Source: Chionis minor
Taxonomy: Eukaryota > Chordata > Aves > Charadriiformes > Chionididae
Direction of reading: 5' to 3'
Length of the DNA: 64,000 nt
NCBI GenBank assembly: GCA_013398295.1
Contig: VZSF01001346.1
Location: forward strand, 56,585 to 120,584
Part shown: positions 50,107-62,269 of the stretch, in pieces
Layout of the letters: the number at the start of each line of letters is the position of its first letter
Position numbering within the stretch: the stretch's first letter is position 1
Program-made: the position numbers and the translations under genes
The notes under the pieces: model-generated
The model's database searches: none
Seen by the model: the letters and a program-made list of their open reading frames with translations, nothing else
Told to the model about the DNA's origin: nothing

Positions 50107-53100
50107 CTTATCCAGGTTATTTCACTCATTATTTGGTATTCTAACATTTGCTTTGAAACACAGCTTTATTGATTAATTATATAGCATGTCTTTATATGTT
50201 CTCTATCTCTGGAAAGCATTTCCAAAAAAGGTTGTAAGATTTCATTTTATGTTACCTGATTTAAATTAAACATCAAAATCATAACATGCTGTAGCCATTT
50301 TTTAACCTAAAGCACAACACTATGGTATTGTATTATTATTTTTTTGTTAACTTTATGGTTTGGTGAGTACCCAATGGAAATGTTAACCAATGAAATACAC
50401 TAAAGCAGAACTTGGTTACACTCAATATGTTATTCCTGCTCCTTTGAAAAAATTTATGCTCTAATATAATAGGATCAGCCTTGATATCTCACTTCAAAAT
50501 GTTGTCATTGTATCGTAAATAGCAAATATAGCGTTCTACATGCATACTATAATTGCAGTTAAACTTGACTTGGTGCCTTGTTTCACTGAAATCAATGAAG
50601 TTATGCGGTTAAGCCAAAGCAAAATGTATTCCTTCCATTTAGACTAAAATGGCAAATTACAACTCTAAGTGCTTCTGGGAACATATTGAAAGTCACAGTA
50701 AAATTAAATTATAATTTATGCATTGATCTGAAACAGGAAATTTGGTGTGCTGAGGAATATTACAGAAAATTGCAGCTACTAGTGTTGAGATTTTGGGCCT
50801 GTTTCTTCATTGCAACTTCATCACCTCGTTACAGCTCATTACAGAACTTGAGATCTGGTACTGCTTCTCGCACAAGAGGAAAGCAGTTTTTCCTAATGAC
50901 CAAAGCAAGAGTGTCGGACTCATTTTTGGCAGAGAGAATTAAAAAAAAAATATTTGAAGGGAGTAAAATTATTTTTGTAAGATTGTTTCTTTTTGAAGAC
51001 AGATATGGCCTGAAGTTAACAACAGTCCTTAGTAAAATACCAGAACAATGACATGACCATCATCATCATTGTTATTTTAACTCAATGAATGAAGAGGGTT
51101 CTGATTTACACAAGTCAGTATGTGTTTATCTGCATTAGACGAGCACACAAGACGTGGTGTTTTCCTATCTCAGTGTTTTCTGTTCATACTATGGTACTCT
51201 CTGTTGTCATACATTGAAAAAAAAGTAAGATTATGTCCTCCCTATCCAAGTGTATATTTTAATGAGCAGCTTCCAGGGTATCTAGTATCCTTTTTTTCCC
51301 AGAAGTACAGAGTACCAGCAGCAGTTATGATTTATCAGGCATTCCAAAGAAGGGACTAGTTTCTTAAACCCACTAGACCTCTCTGTCCTGGATGAGAGCT
51401 GGATCTTAGACTACTGCTGAAGTTTTACTTTAGTGGGGTAGACACTGCATCCTGCCTTGGGGCAGTGGAGGCAATATCCGTAGGATAAAGTGAAGAAGGC
51501 TTAGAAAGCCTCTAAGAAGTGGCACTTGGCAGCAGTATGGAGCTGGCAGCCTCCAAGGCACAGATAATGCTCTGGGGCATGTGTGAAGTACAGTAATTGA
51601 GGGAAGTGGGGAGACAAGAATTCTGTGCAGACCTCAGGAACTCCAAGAATTTGGTCTAAGGTATAATTTATGGTAAAACAAACTGAGATGAAGATGGACT
51701 GGTGGTGTGCCAAAAGTTACTGGCATAAATGTTGGTTCTCAATAGAAAGGCATGATTATCTCTTCTTCATGAGTTTAGTTTTACGCAGGGAAAAAAAAAA
51801 ATCTCGTTTTTAGTATCAGTGTAATACTTCTGCAGAAGTGAATATTAGACATAGAAAACACTTGGACAGATAATCTGCACTGACTCACTCCTCCATAAGC
51901 GACTACAACTAGTCCCATACTGTGGGACCTTTCAGTGAGCAGGTGGGTGTGTGGCATTGCCCCAAGTTTTGCATATACAAAAAATGGAATATTGTGCCCT
52001 TTGGCTCCGATCACTTTCTCCTGCACTCTCAGAAGCTGCATGGGACTCTCTGAATGCATGCTAGAGAAATACGGCTTTATACTGGCAACTTATTTTCTTC
52101 CAGAGAGTCGTAGAGCAAATAAATGCCTTCAGCTATGGCTCTGCTTTTCACCTTACAAAGAGCAAATGCAGGCTGGTTAAATGGATCAGAGGAAAAATGT
52201 AGCTTGGCCACAAGAAAAATAAGTTCTATAATTGATTGGGTCAAGAGGAGCTCAGGGACACCTGCTCGGATGAAAACGGTGTGGCATTCACAGCAGAGAC
52301 AGGAAATCTGATCTAACACGGCTAAAACAACTCGGGAGTCTCAGAGATGTGAGATGAAATTAAAGTTAGAGGCAAATGTGAACAGCTTAAGCTGTGGAAA
52401 GTGAACCTTTGTATGCTCGGAGACCATGTTCATTCCCAGGCAGGTAGATAGCCCAAACCACTGTAGTTACATTTCCCATGAATAGCAGCTTTACTAGGAA
52501 ACCCTGCTTGATGCAATCAAATTCTCAGTTTCTCTGGCTGGCTTTTTTAGCTGGCTTCTCCACCAGCAGCCAAATCTGGCAGGCTCGTTGGTCAGATCAG
52601 GCTCCCTGGACTGATCTGTTGGCCATCATTAGTTGAAATGAATGTGAATTTGCGAGGACATGTGAAACAGCAATAATAAAACTGGCCCCATCATCCTATG
52701 TGTTAGAAATGCAGGAAATCATGGGTTAAAGTTGCAGTTTTCAGGGAAAGCTCTTACACTTTTTCAGCTACATTCTGCAAAGGTAACTGAACAAATACAT
52801 TCTTTATGCACTAAGAGCAACCTAGAGCACTGTTGATGATAAAAGTAAAAATCTAAAATCAGTTACTATGCCCATAATACCAAGTATGCCCTTTAATGTC
52901 CCTCCTCCCCATACTAATGTTTATATCTTTTCCTACAAGTGCTCAGATGCAAGTCCCCAGTAGGATTCTCCTGGCAGGCAGAAATCGATGCAGCTGCCTC
53001 TTGCAGTTGCTAGTAAACAAGTTGTATTGGTCACAGGACACCGGCAGGTGATCAGGGTGGTTATGTGTATGGTGAGTTATAGTCCCCATTTACAACCTCG

Positions 53101-56100
53101 TGGGAGGACCACAGCCACCTGGAACAAATTAGAGCGAACAGCTTAATGTGTTCGAGAGATGGGGCAGAAAATCAGGGCCCACCCAACAGTGGTGTAGCTG
53201 CAGGGAAACCTCAACAATGTCAACAGCCTCAGATTCCGCCTAACAGGTAGCTGCTTTGTACAGCAATAAATTAGTAACGCAAGGGAGGAATGAACCAGCT
53301 ATACCAACCCCAGCTTGTAAATTGCACAAGTATAAAAGAGAGTAAAGGATTAGCCCATGCGCATTAATTACCCCCGCATATGTGTGGGAGGACAATGTGA
53401 GTCACTAAACCTACGGTTAATTACTTGTATAGCATATTTGAGTGTGACTGTGTATGTATGTACCTATGTAGAGAACTCTCTATATGTAAGTATATAAATA
53501 GTTAGCTATGGCTGAATGTTACACTTTATTTTGAGCTTTGAGTTTTGTTTTTTTTTTCTAACTAGGATTTTAATGAGCCCACTGAAAATGCTCACTTTTC
53601 AGAAAGTCTGTGATTATTACAACGGTTTGCTCTGAATTAATCTGCAGAAACTGATCTTGACCTTATTTTCCAGACCTTGGACAAAATGAAACTGAAGCAG
53701 TTGACAGCTATGTATTAAATGACAACTTTGCACAGTAATTTATTAGTTAATTTTGCCTTCTAGGTGATGACTGTCCTTGTACCTTAGGGTTATTTGTGTT
53801 TTTCTGTTATCTGCATTTTCCATTTAATTGTTATAAACATGCTAATAGTGTTCTATACATAAAGTCATATACAATTTAGACTTTACTTTGTTTTTTTGAA
53901 GCTGTTAATTATTTTTCTATCCAGGTTTTTAGTGGGCCTGCGGGAAAGAATGTTTCTGGTTTTGATTTATTTTGAAGTAAGATTCCTGAGGGCTGGATTC
54001 AATAATACAATCCATTTGTCTTAAGCACCGCAAAGGCTCATGGCAAAGCCCTGAAAATCAATTTTTTGAAAGACAGCGAGAAGTTGTGTAGCTGTACACG
54101 AGTTTTAGCAATCCGGAACAGTGAGGATTTTTTTTTTTTTCTTCAACCAGTCTTAAATGATTATAGATTTGTTCGTTTTAATGGGATGATAATCAAGTCT
54201 TTAAGGATCTAAATATAGACCCTCTAGGTAGAAAAAAGTGGAAGATGTTTATAAGACCAAATAAGAAGATATTCCTGAATTTAAAGTAATACCCCATCAA
54301 AGCACATTGATTAGAGTTTAAGATCTCTCCAACAGAGCTGGAAATAAAACCAGAACTAGAATGTGACATTAACTAGAAATAGTTTAATGCCGTGCTTCTG
54401 TGCTGACTAAATGCAGAATGCGAGCGGCATGGCTGTCAAAAAGTGAATTTGGAACTGAGCTGAGAGATAATTTGAAACGCTGAGAGCAGGGCACATATGT
54501 AAAGATGGCGGGGAAGAGGGGTGGCGGGGGGGGAAGATATTTTATTCTCGATGGCGTTGCCTTGAACTCGGGCAGCTCCCCAGGGACGAGCTGCTCTCTG
54601 GGAAAGCTCAGCTAAGGGCTGGGGACAGAATGGCCTCTGCTCCCTCCACAGGGCCCTCGGCAGGTGAGGCCCTGCCGGCTGGTCTGGGGGGAGCTGGGCA
54701 TGAGGCCCTTGGCCAGTGAGGAGGAAGGCCGTGCTGAGGGGCGCCGGCGGCCATCTTGGGAGCCCAACGAAGCGCTGATGCCTTGCAGTGGTGGGGCCGG
54801 GGCAGCCTTGCTTGGTCACCGGCACAGTCAGTCCCATCTCACCAGGTTTTATCAAATTATAAAGGTTTATGAAACTACTTGCGTGTGAAATCACTTCCAG
54901 ATTTGCGATGCAAGTCTAGGAATGAATTTGAGGCCTGGCGGTCTTTGAGTTATTCGGCCCTTTCCATAGCCAGGCACTGGCGTCCTGTGAAACAGGTTGA
55001 TTCTAAATTTGAGTGAGGCCTGACTGTAATAATCATGAAAAGTAAATGGGGAGTGTGTTATGGGTAATATTACGCAAAACACAACGAAGGAATTGACGTA
55101 TGTTTCTGATTTGCAATACAACAGGGAATGTAGCAAAGGATCCTGTTTCATTTTGCTTCTGTGGAACAAAGTCTGGGTGTTCAGTATGTGTATTGTTTAT
55201 ATTTTAAATAAGTCCTTAAAATGTTAACACTGAGGTGGATTTGTTTGAACGGAATAGAGATATGTTCAGTTCATTAGAAGACTTCACAATATTCAGTGAT
55301 AACAAAGCTGAAAAATAATTTAAGTAGACTTTTATTAAACATGAGCGAACTAATCCATGTTTCAAAATATATTTGCATGTGTCTGAGGGAAAGTTTGTGA
55401 TTGAAAGAAGGTGAAAAAGAGGCTTAAAATTAAAGAATTATATGGCAGTGAGACTTTAAAAAGACACTAGGAATTTAATCCTGTAAATCCTGTGGGAGTT
55501 ACAGGGTAGGACTTCAGCTGATACAACCTTTTTGTTGCCCCATTGAAGTCATTCTGCTGTATTTACGGTGGAGGTCTGAAGATATGTATTTTCAAATTGC
55601 ATTCCTCTATCAAAAAATCATTATAATAGTAATATATTGCTAAACTGTTAGTGGGCTTGCTCCCAGTTTGCTCCATGTTAATAATTTTGGGCTACTAACT
55701 GCTAGCAAAGTCTCCTTTTTTTAGTAGCAGTGACTGTACTTTTAGTGTTATAAAGAGATGTGATTTGTAGCATTACATGGAATTACACAGAAAGACTAAA
55801 ACTTGACATTTTAGTTTGCCTAAAAAGTAGCTAAAAGCGAAATTCACCAATATATATCATCCTAGTTGTGCCTATAGCTAGTGGAATGAACAATTTACAT
55901 GATTAATGTAGTCTTTTTCTATGCAATATCAATAATGAGATCATGATTTCTTAACGGTGTTCATTTTTATTTCCCAAAATGTCGTCTGAGCTTTTACCTC
56001 AAAGAAGGACTGCAAATTTTAAAAACCTATGCATTAGTTGTGCCTGTTGCGATAAGCAAAACAGTTGAGCTCTTTTTTTTTATTCATTGGATAAATTTGC

Positions 56101-57702
56101 AAAGGTTTCTAAAACAGGTTTGTGTATGCAAATTTACTGTTCTATTTCTATGAGTTCTCCTACATTCAGTTTTGAAATTTGTTTTCTGTTTGTGCCAACA
56201 AAACTCAAGTACCTGAATATTCTTGAAAAAAAAAAAAGAAAAAGCTAAGGAGTATAGAAGGAGTCTATCAAGTAGGTGATTATAATCTAAAATGAAGAAC
56301 TGGTCCTTTCTTTCTGAAATTCATCAAAAAACATAAAAGTGCAATAAACATAATACTGGAGACTGAGCATTTGTTTAGTCATCTCCTAATTAGTATTAAA
56401 AGTGAAGCGCTTCTGAAGACATAATACAGAAAATGTGAATTGAAAAAAAGCATGAATTACTGTAACCCTTACAAATTTGATGGAGTATTGAATGCATATT
56501 ATAAATTGGTTATAAATTCTCTGTTGAGTACAAGGGTGATTCTACTGCTCTTTCTCCTTTGTCTGGTGACTTTTCCTCTTTTTAGGAGAGGATTTTTTGG
56601 TATTCTTTTCTTGTGTAATTTAGCAGTTGGGTCTCTGACACAACCTTGATAAACTTAGAAGACTTTACAATATGATACTGACAGTAATATATTTAATAGT
56701 TACAGAAGTAGAATGAGTTTGGGCTTATTTAGTTTTATTTTGTTTTTAAATTAGGAATCCTTAACTAAATTAGAGATGAAAAGGAAAAAAAGGCTATTAT
56801 AATCTGAGCCCTGCAATATCTGTTCTTGCAGGTAACAAGGGGGGGGTTTGTTGCAGAGGATCCACATTATAGTGGATCTTACAGCAATGCTTGACAAAGC
56901 TTGAAAATGGATCTGCTGGGACACTTTTGATCTGGAATTGTGCTGGCTTATGCGTAGACCAACAGGTGGCTCTACTTGTGGGATTTTACCCAGTGTTTTT
57001 AAATGAAAAGTCTTCTATCTATTTCAGAAATTTCTGGTGCTTCTTGCATAAATATGTCATTAAATATTTTTTTGCAATGCAGAAATTCAACAAAGTTAAC
57101 ATTTTATTTTTCATTATGCACTCAGGTGTAATACAGATCAGCAGTTCTGCTTGTCTCGCATGGATTCAGGAAACACAATGATCATTGACCTCCTACTTTT
57201 CCTGTGAACGTCACCTAAAGGACACAGTGAGGAGAAGGACACTTCATAGACAGGGTGCCTTTAATTTCCTCAGGCCTCACTTCATGGGAAAATATTAAGC
57301 ATCAGGTAAGTCTGACTGACTATTATATTATCAGAGAGATATATCACAATTAGGAAGCCAGAACAAATGCAACTGTTTCCTGGTCAATGAAGCATGAGAT
57401 TAAAGGCTGATGTCCAAATGGGAGAATCCAATTAGCAAGTGACTTACATCTATGGTACAAAAGTAAAATACTGCTATTTATGTTACCTGTTCTAGCACAG
57501 CGTGGTTCCTATCCATGTGAATTACAGAAGAATTTATTATGAGTAATTAAATGCGTATCTGGAATAATGATATATGGTGTTATAAAGAAATGGCATATAG
57601 AAATGCCGTATAGAAGTGGTGTGTTTTATTCTACTTCGTGTTATTTTCAACAATGAACAATACATACCAAGGCCTTCAGTGGTGTAAATTTACTTTACTG
57701 GG
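50107..57702. other. Non-coding DNA, no gene recognised
   Basis: AT-rich DNA without recognisable exons. The exception in composition is the GC-rich segment at about 54500-54830, listed separately. Short ATG-type microsatellite-like stretches occur near 51056-51070 and 53440-53470. Confidence 0.5.
54500..54830. promoter_or_regulatory. GC-rich segment with opposed YY1-like motifs
   Basis: An isolated GC-rich block with about 16 CpGs in otherwise AT-rich DNA. By rough count that is about half the number expected from composition, so it is borderline as a CpG island. YY1-type motifs lie at both sides in opposite orientations: AAGATGGCGG at 54502-54511 (plus) and the reverse of CCAAGATGGC at 54750-54759 (minus). 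YY1 motifs of this form are common near transcription starts. It could be an alternative or non-coding promoter about 33 kb upstream of the B3GALT1 coding exon. The long open frame across it on the minus strand (152 codons) is low-complexity Pro/Ala/Arg-rich and looks non-coding. Confidence 0.25.
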
Positions 57703-58750
57703 TAAAAAAACTGGCTGGATGGCCAGGCCCAGAGTGGTGATGAATGGAGTTAAATTCAGTTGGGAGCTGGTCACAAGTGGTGTTCCCCAAGGTTCAGTCT
57801 TGGGGCCAGTTCTGTTTAATATCTTTATCAACAACCTGGATGAGGAGATCAAGTGCACCCTCAGTAAGTTTTCAGTCAACACCAGGTTGGGCGGGGGTGT
57901 TGATCTGCTTGAGGGTAGGAAGGTCCTACAGAAGGATCTGGACAGGCTGGATCGATGGGCCAAGGCCAGTGGTATGAGGTTCAGCAAGGCCAAGAGATGG
58001 GTCCTGCACTTGGGTCACAACAAGCCCATGCAATGCCACAGGCTTGGGGAAGACTGCCTGGAAAGCTGCTTGGTGGAAAAGGACTTGGGTGTGTCGGTAC
58101 ACAGCTGGCTGAATATGAGCAAACAGTGTGCCCAGGTGGCCAAGAAGGCCAACAGTGTCCTGTATCAGAAACAGCATGGCCAGCAGGACTAGGGAAGTGA
58201 TTGTCCCGCTGTACTTGGCACTGGTAAGATCGCACCTTGAATACTGTGCTCAGTTTTGGGCCCCCCACTACAAAAAAGACATTGAGATTCTGGAGCGTGT
58301 CTAGAGAAGGGCAACGAAGCTGGTGAGGAGGGATCTAGAGCACAAGTCTTATGAGGAGCAGCTGAGGAACCTGGGATTGTTTAGTCTGGAGAAGAGGATG
58401 CTGAGGGGAGACCTTACCGCTCTCTAAAGCTACCTGAAAGGAGGTTCTAGCAAGGCGGAGATTGGTCTCTTCTCCTAAGTAACAAGCAATAGGACTAGAG
58501 GAAACAACCTCAGGTTGTGCCAGGGATAGGTTTAGATTGGATATTAGGCAAAATTTTTTTCCCTGAAAGGGTTGTGAAGCATTGGAACAGGCTGCCCAGG
58601 GAAGTGGTGGAATTACATCCCCAGAGGTATTTGAGAGGGGTAGACATGGTGCTGAGGGACATGGTTTAGGGGTGGTTTTGGCAGTGTTAGGTTGATGGTT
58701 GGACTCAATGATCTTAAAGGTCTTTTCCAACTTAGATGATTCTATGATTC
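57703..58750 (+). mobile_element. CR1 LINE fragment, C-terminal half of ORF2 plus 3' UTR
   Basis: Sense-strand CR1 of about 1.05 kb. It starts inside ORF2 within the reverse transcriptase domain (NWLDG-like start, then [16 protein letters not shown]) and continues to the ORF2 stop TAG at 58667-58669 and the 3' tail near 58735-58750. The frame is open to 58192, then broken by a frameshift and stop codons, for example TAG in the GTGTCTAGAGAAGG block near 58300. At the position where CR1 reverse transcriptases have the catalytic FADD box, this copy reads FSVN, so both catalytic aspartates are lost. Its 3' UTR is of the same subfamily as the 45.9 kb copy. Confidence 0.95.
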
Positions 58751-60929
58751 CATAAGTTATTATGGCTTCTGATAAGTTTGGAGATAAGCTGACTTAATAG
58801 TTACACAATGAAAAAAGGGAGTAGAAAAGTCAATTTACATAAAGGGTATGAGAAACATGTTCTTGAGAAGATGTTTGCAGTATCAGACTGCTGCATTTTG
58901 CAGTGGTAACCAATTCTCCCCAGTCTAATGATACTTTGGACATTCCTGTGATAAATTTCATAGAACTAAGGCAAGTAAAGGGGAAATTGTACTGTTTCTT
59001 TGTGATATGTTCCTTGAGGAATAAATGTATGAGGCTTAAAGGTTGCTTTATAAGTGAGTCCTGTTAAAGACTCAAGAGATTTTGATGGGGGAAAGACTTG
59101 AAGGTTATGGACTAATTTAAATAGAGGTTTATTTCACAGGTCATTTATTTGGATGATTGGGATTTTACAAAAGGAACCTGGGGAAATGCATTAATTTCTT
59201 TGAAGTGACTAAATGTGTATGGTTTTATGGTTGTTCTCACTTTACTGGGTAATGCAGCTTTCTGATTTCTTCTTGATGACTCCCCAGAATGTATTTATAA
59301 CTCATTAGGATCATGCGTAAGCTATGCAGGTCAGTATCCGAACATGTGTGTCCATTGCCTGCATGTAATAATAAACAATAATGGAAGAAGAGGACTGTGT
59401 GGTTAGTTGTAGGGACAAGAGCCCCCTTTTTTGGATGACCATGAAGAAAGACAGCTGATGGAAGATAGCTGGATTCGCCCATCTATCTACCGTAGTAGAA
59501 ACATGGGGCATATATTATGATATGTACATATATGTAAAGAGGGGGGGAAATTGAGGACATATGCTGGCCTTTCAAACAATGTAGAGAATGTACATTTATA
59601 TCTACTTATGTGTAGGTCTGTGAAGTTGACCTAGACACCAAAAAAAAAGAAAAAAAGACATCAACCAGATGTGAATGAGAAGTCCTGTATGCCTCGCATA
59701 CCCTGCTGAATAACTGCTTTTATTACTGTGAACACAGTACCTTGCTAAATGTGATTACAGAGAACTTAAATCTACATTGGTTCAGGGTAATGTGAAGAGA
59801 AATCTAAAATGAGCGTGTAAATATATCCCATGTTAGTTAGAATCTACGTCGTCTAAGCTTGGCCTTATGATGCCTTTTATCATGGTTGCCCTCATCTTAC
59901 AATTGTAAAATTAAAATGTTCCTAATTACCATCTTATAAGAAGGGCCTTTGAATGAAGCTGTTGAGAAATTTGGATGAGGAAATGTTATAATTTTATGGT
60001 TTCATTGTTCTTTGTTCTTAGCAATGCTTGCTTCATCCTCACAAGCTATCACTGTGTGTGGTCACTTTCCTTTGTCACAAGACTCTGTTCTCATCTTGTC
60101 AGGACATCTGCTCACAGTCTGTGTTATGGATTTCGCTGCAGTGTCATTCTTCCAGATGCTGCCAAAGGCTATTATTCTGGGGGAAAAGTCTCCTTTTTAA
60201 AAATCCAATTCAGAAGATGTAAACATGAAAGTGAGAGCTAGTGATCAGTCTTTTTTGTGAGTTCTGCTTTGCCAGACTCCCTGGTTTTATAGCATGAAAC
60301 AAAACTTCATTAGAGAGCATGTGGTTACTGTGACCTCTTCTGACACTCTTGTTTGCTCTCTTCCAGTATTGCTGCAAAATTTTATGGTGAACAAGAACCT
60401 CCTGAAAGTATTAATAATGTCAGTACTAGTTGCCACAGTACTGTTAGCTCTGTAAAGCTGGCAGAGACCAAGCGCCATTTCTTTCTCTTCTGTTCCTTTC
60501 CTGCTGTAATTGCATTTTCTGCAGTTAAGATGACAACGCTTTCTAGGGAAAACTTAAGTTTTACACTACTTCAACTCTTCCTGTCGTAATTTAGGAAAAT
60601 ATACTCAAGGGAAGAAACTGAGAAAATGATTCAGATAAGGTGTCAGATGGGAACGAAATACAAAAATTTTGGCTCTGAAGCCATGGAGGAGAGTGTTGAC
60701 CCTTATAGATAGTCCCGTTACTATTGGTGTTACTACTTGTAGTATCCACTGTGGCTTATGAAAAAACATAATACAGAGAATGAACTGGTTTTTGGTTTTG
60801 GAGGTTTTTTGTTTGTTTGTTTTTAACACGGAAGGGTGTGCAGGAAAGGGGAGCCTCTTTGAAGGAGAGGCATTCCACTGGCCGAGTGGGAGACTTGGAC
60901 ACATAACCCGTCAACTGTTCTGTCACCAT
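58751..60929. other. Spacer between two CR1 copies, nothing recognised
   Basis: AT-rich DNA with no supported gene. The left boundary of the next CR1 is uncertain: recognisable CR1 sequence starts at about 60930, and the preceding 100 bp (from a TTTG-type simple repeat at 60806-60824) may or may not belong to it. Confidence 0.5.
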
Positions 60930-62106
60930 CTGCACAGGTTAAGGGTACTCATCCTACCTGGTCCTCAAGGCAGAGTAGTGGGCACTTGTCGGAGAGCAAA
61001 GGCTACAGCTCTGGCTGGGGTGTCTGAACCATCTACCCCAGCAGCGGCCGATGCCTCCACCCAGATGGAAGGGAGAGGCCGTGGTGCAGACCTCGTACTG
61101 CAGGAAATGCCTCAGCCTTTCTCCTGGGGCAGGGATAGGCAGCCAACCTGCCTTCAAACAGTGCGTCCAGGTGGAGGAACTCCCGCAGCAAGTGGCTGAG
61201 CTGCAGGAGGCAGTGAGGAGGCTGCATAGCATCAGGGAGGCTGAGAAGGAGTTAGATGGCTGGTTCTGAATGCAGTCTGCAGTGGACCCAGAGCCCACGG
61301 CCAAACAACCAAAACCACTGCAGTCTGCGGTGAGCTTTCAGCTGAACAAGCAAGAACTCCCCCACCAGCACACACAGAAGGGAGGGGGGCCAGTAATGCA
61401 GAAGAATGGAAGCTTGCAATGGCAAGGACCAGCATGAGGAAGAGACTTCCCTCGGAGTCTGAGGTGCCCTTGCAGAACTGCTTCACCGCTCTGCAGACTG
61501 AAGAGGAAAGACCAGTCACATCAGGAGAGACACTGGAACTGAGTAAGGCAGCTGGGTCCGCTCCCTTTATAACAACCAGCGCAACTAAGAAAAAGTGACA
61601 GGTGGTAGTAGAAGATGACTCTCTTCTGAGAGGTATAGATGCACCCATTTGCTGACCTGATGCACTCTCTAGAGAGGTGTACTGCTTACCAGGGCCTCAT
61701 ATCAGGAATGTTACCAAGAGACTACCAAACCTCATACTGTCCACTGACTATTATCTGCTGCTGTTATTTCATGTGGGCACCAGTGATACCGCCATGAGTG
61801 GTCTCAGGAGTATCAAGGAGGACTACAGAGCCTTGGGAGCAGCAGTAAAGGACTCTGGGGGCGCAGGTAGTTTTTTCATCAATCCTCCTGATCAAAGAGA
61901 AGGGGTTTGAAAGGGTCAGTCAAATCTGTCAAGCCAACAAATGGTTACAGGACTGCTGCCACAGTGAGGGCTTAGGCTACTTAAGCCATGGGACTCACTT
62001 TGAAAAACAAGATCTACTTGGGGCTCTTGCGGTCCATCTGTCAGAGAAGGGGAAGAGCACCTTTGGTCATAGGCTTGCCAAGCTGGTGAAGAAGGCTTTA
62101 AACTAA
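60930..62106 (+). pseudogene. CR1 ORF1 remnant (coiled coil and SGNH-esterase-like domain)
   Basis: CR1 ORF1 protein binds the element RNA and in this family carries an SGNH/esterase-like domain. Here an N-terminal part (frame 61051-61269) shows a CXXC-type CRKC and a heptad-rich helix (VEELPQQVAELQEAVRRL). A later part (frame from 61677) shows LFHVGTSDTA, corresponding to the GxND block with N replaced by S. The C-terminal VHLSEKGK block keeps the catalytic-type histidine, but the aspartate usually two residues before it is gone. The region ends at TAA 62104-62106 after KKALN. At least two frameshifts and internal stops break it. Confidence 0.75.
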
Positions 62107-62269
62107 AATTGCCAGGGAAGGGGAACCTCAGTCCATTGTACTCCTACTAGTTTGATGCCAGTGCCAGCAACAGATGCACAGAGCCTCGAGAAGGATCACA
62201 GGTCAGCAGGAGAGCACCTGGAGTGCAGCACAAAGGAATTCCAGCCAGTAAGTCAGCTTCATTAAGAGC

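Noticed and set aside
54436..54894. 152-codon open frame on the minus strand
   Set aside because: It spans a GC-rich block, has low-complexity Pro/Ala/Arg composition, matches no known protein, and overlaps an open frame on the other strand.
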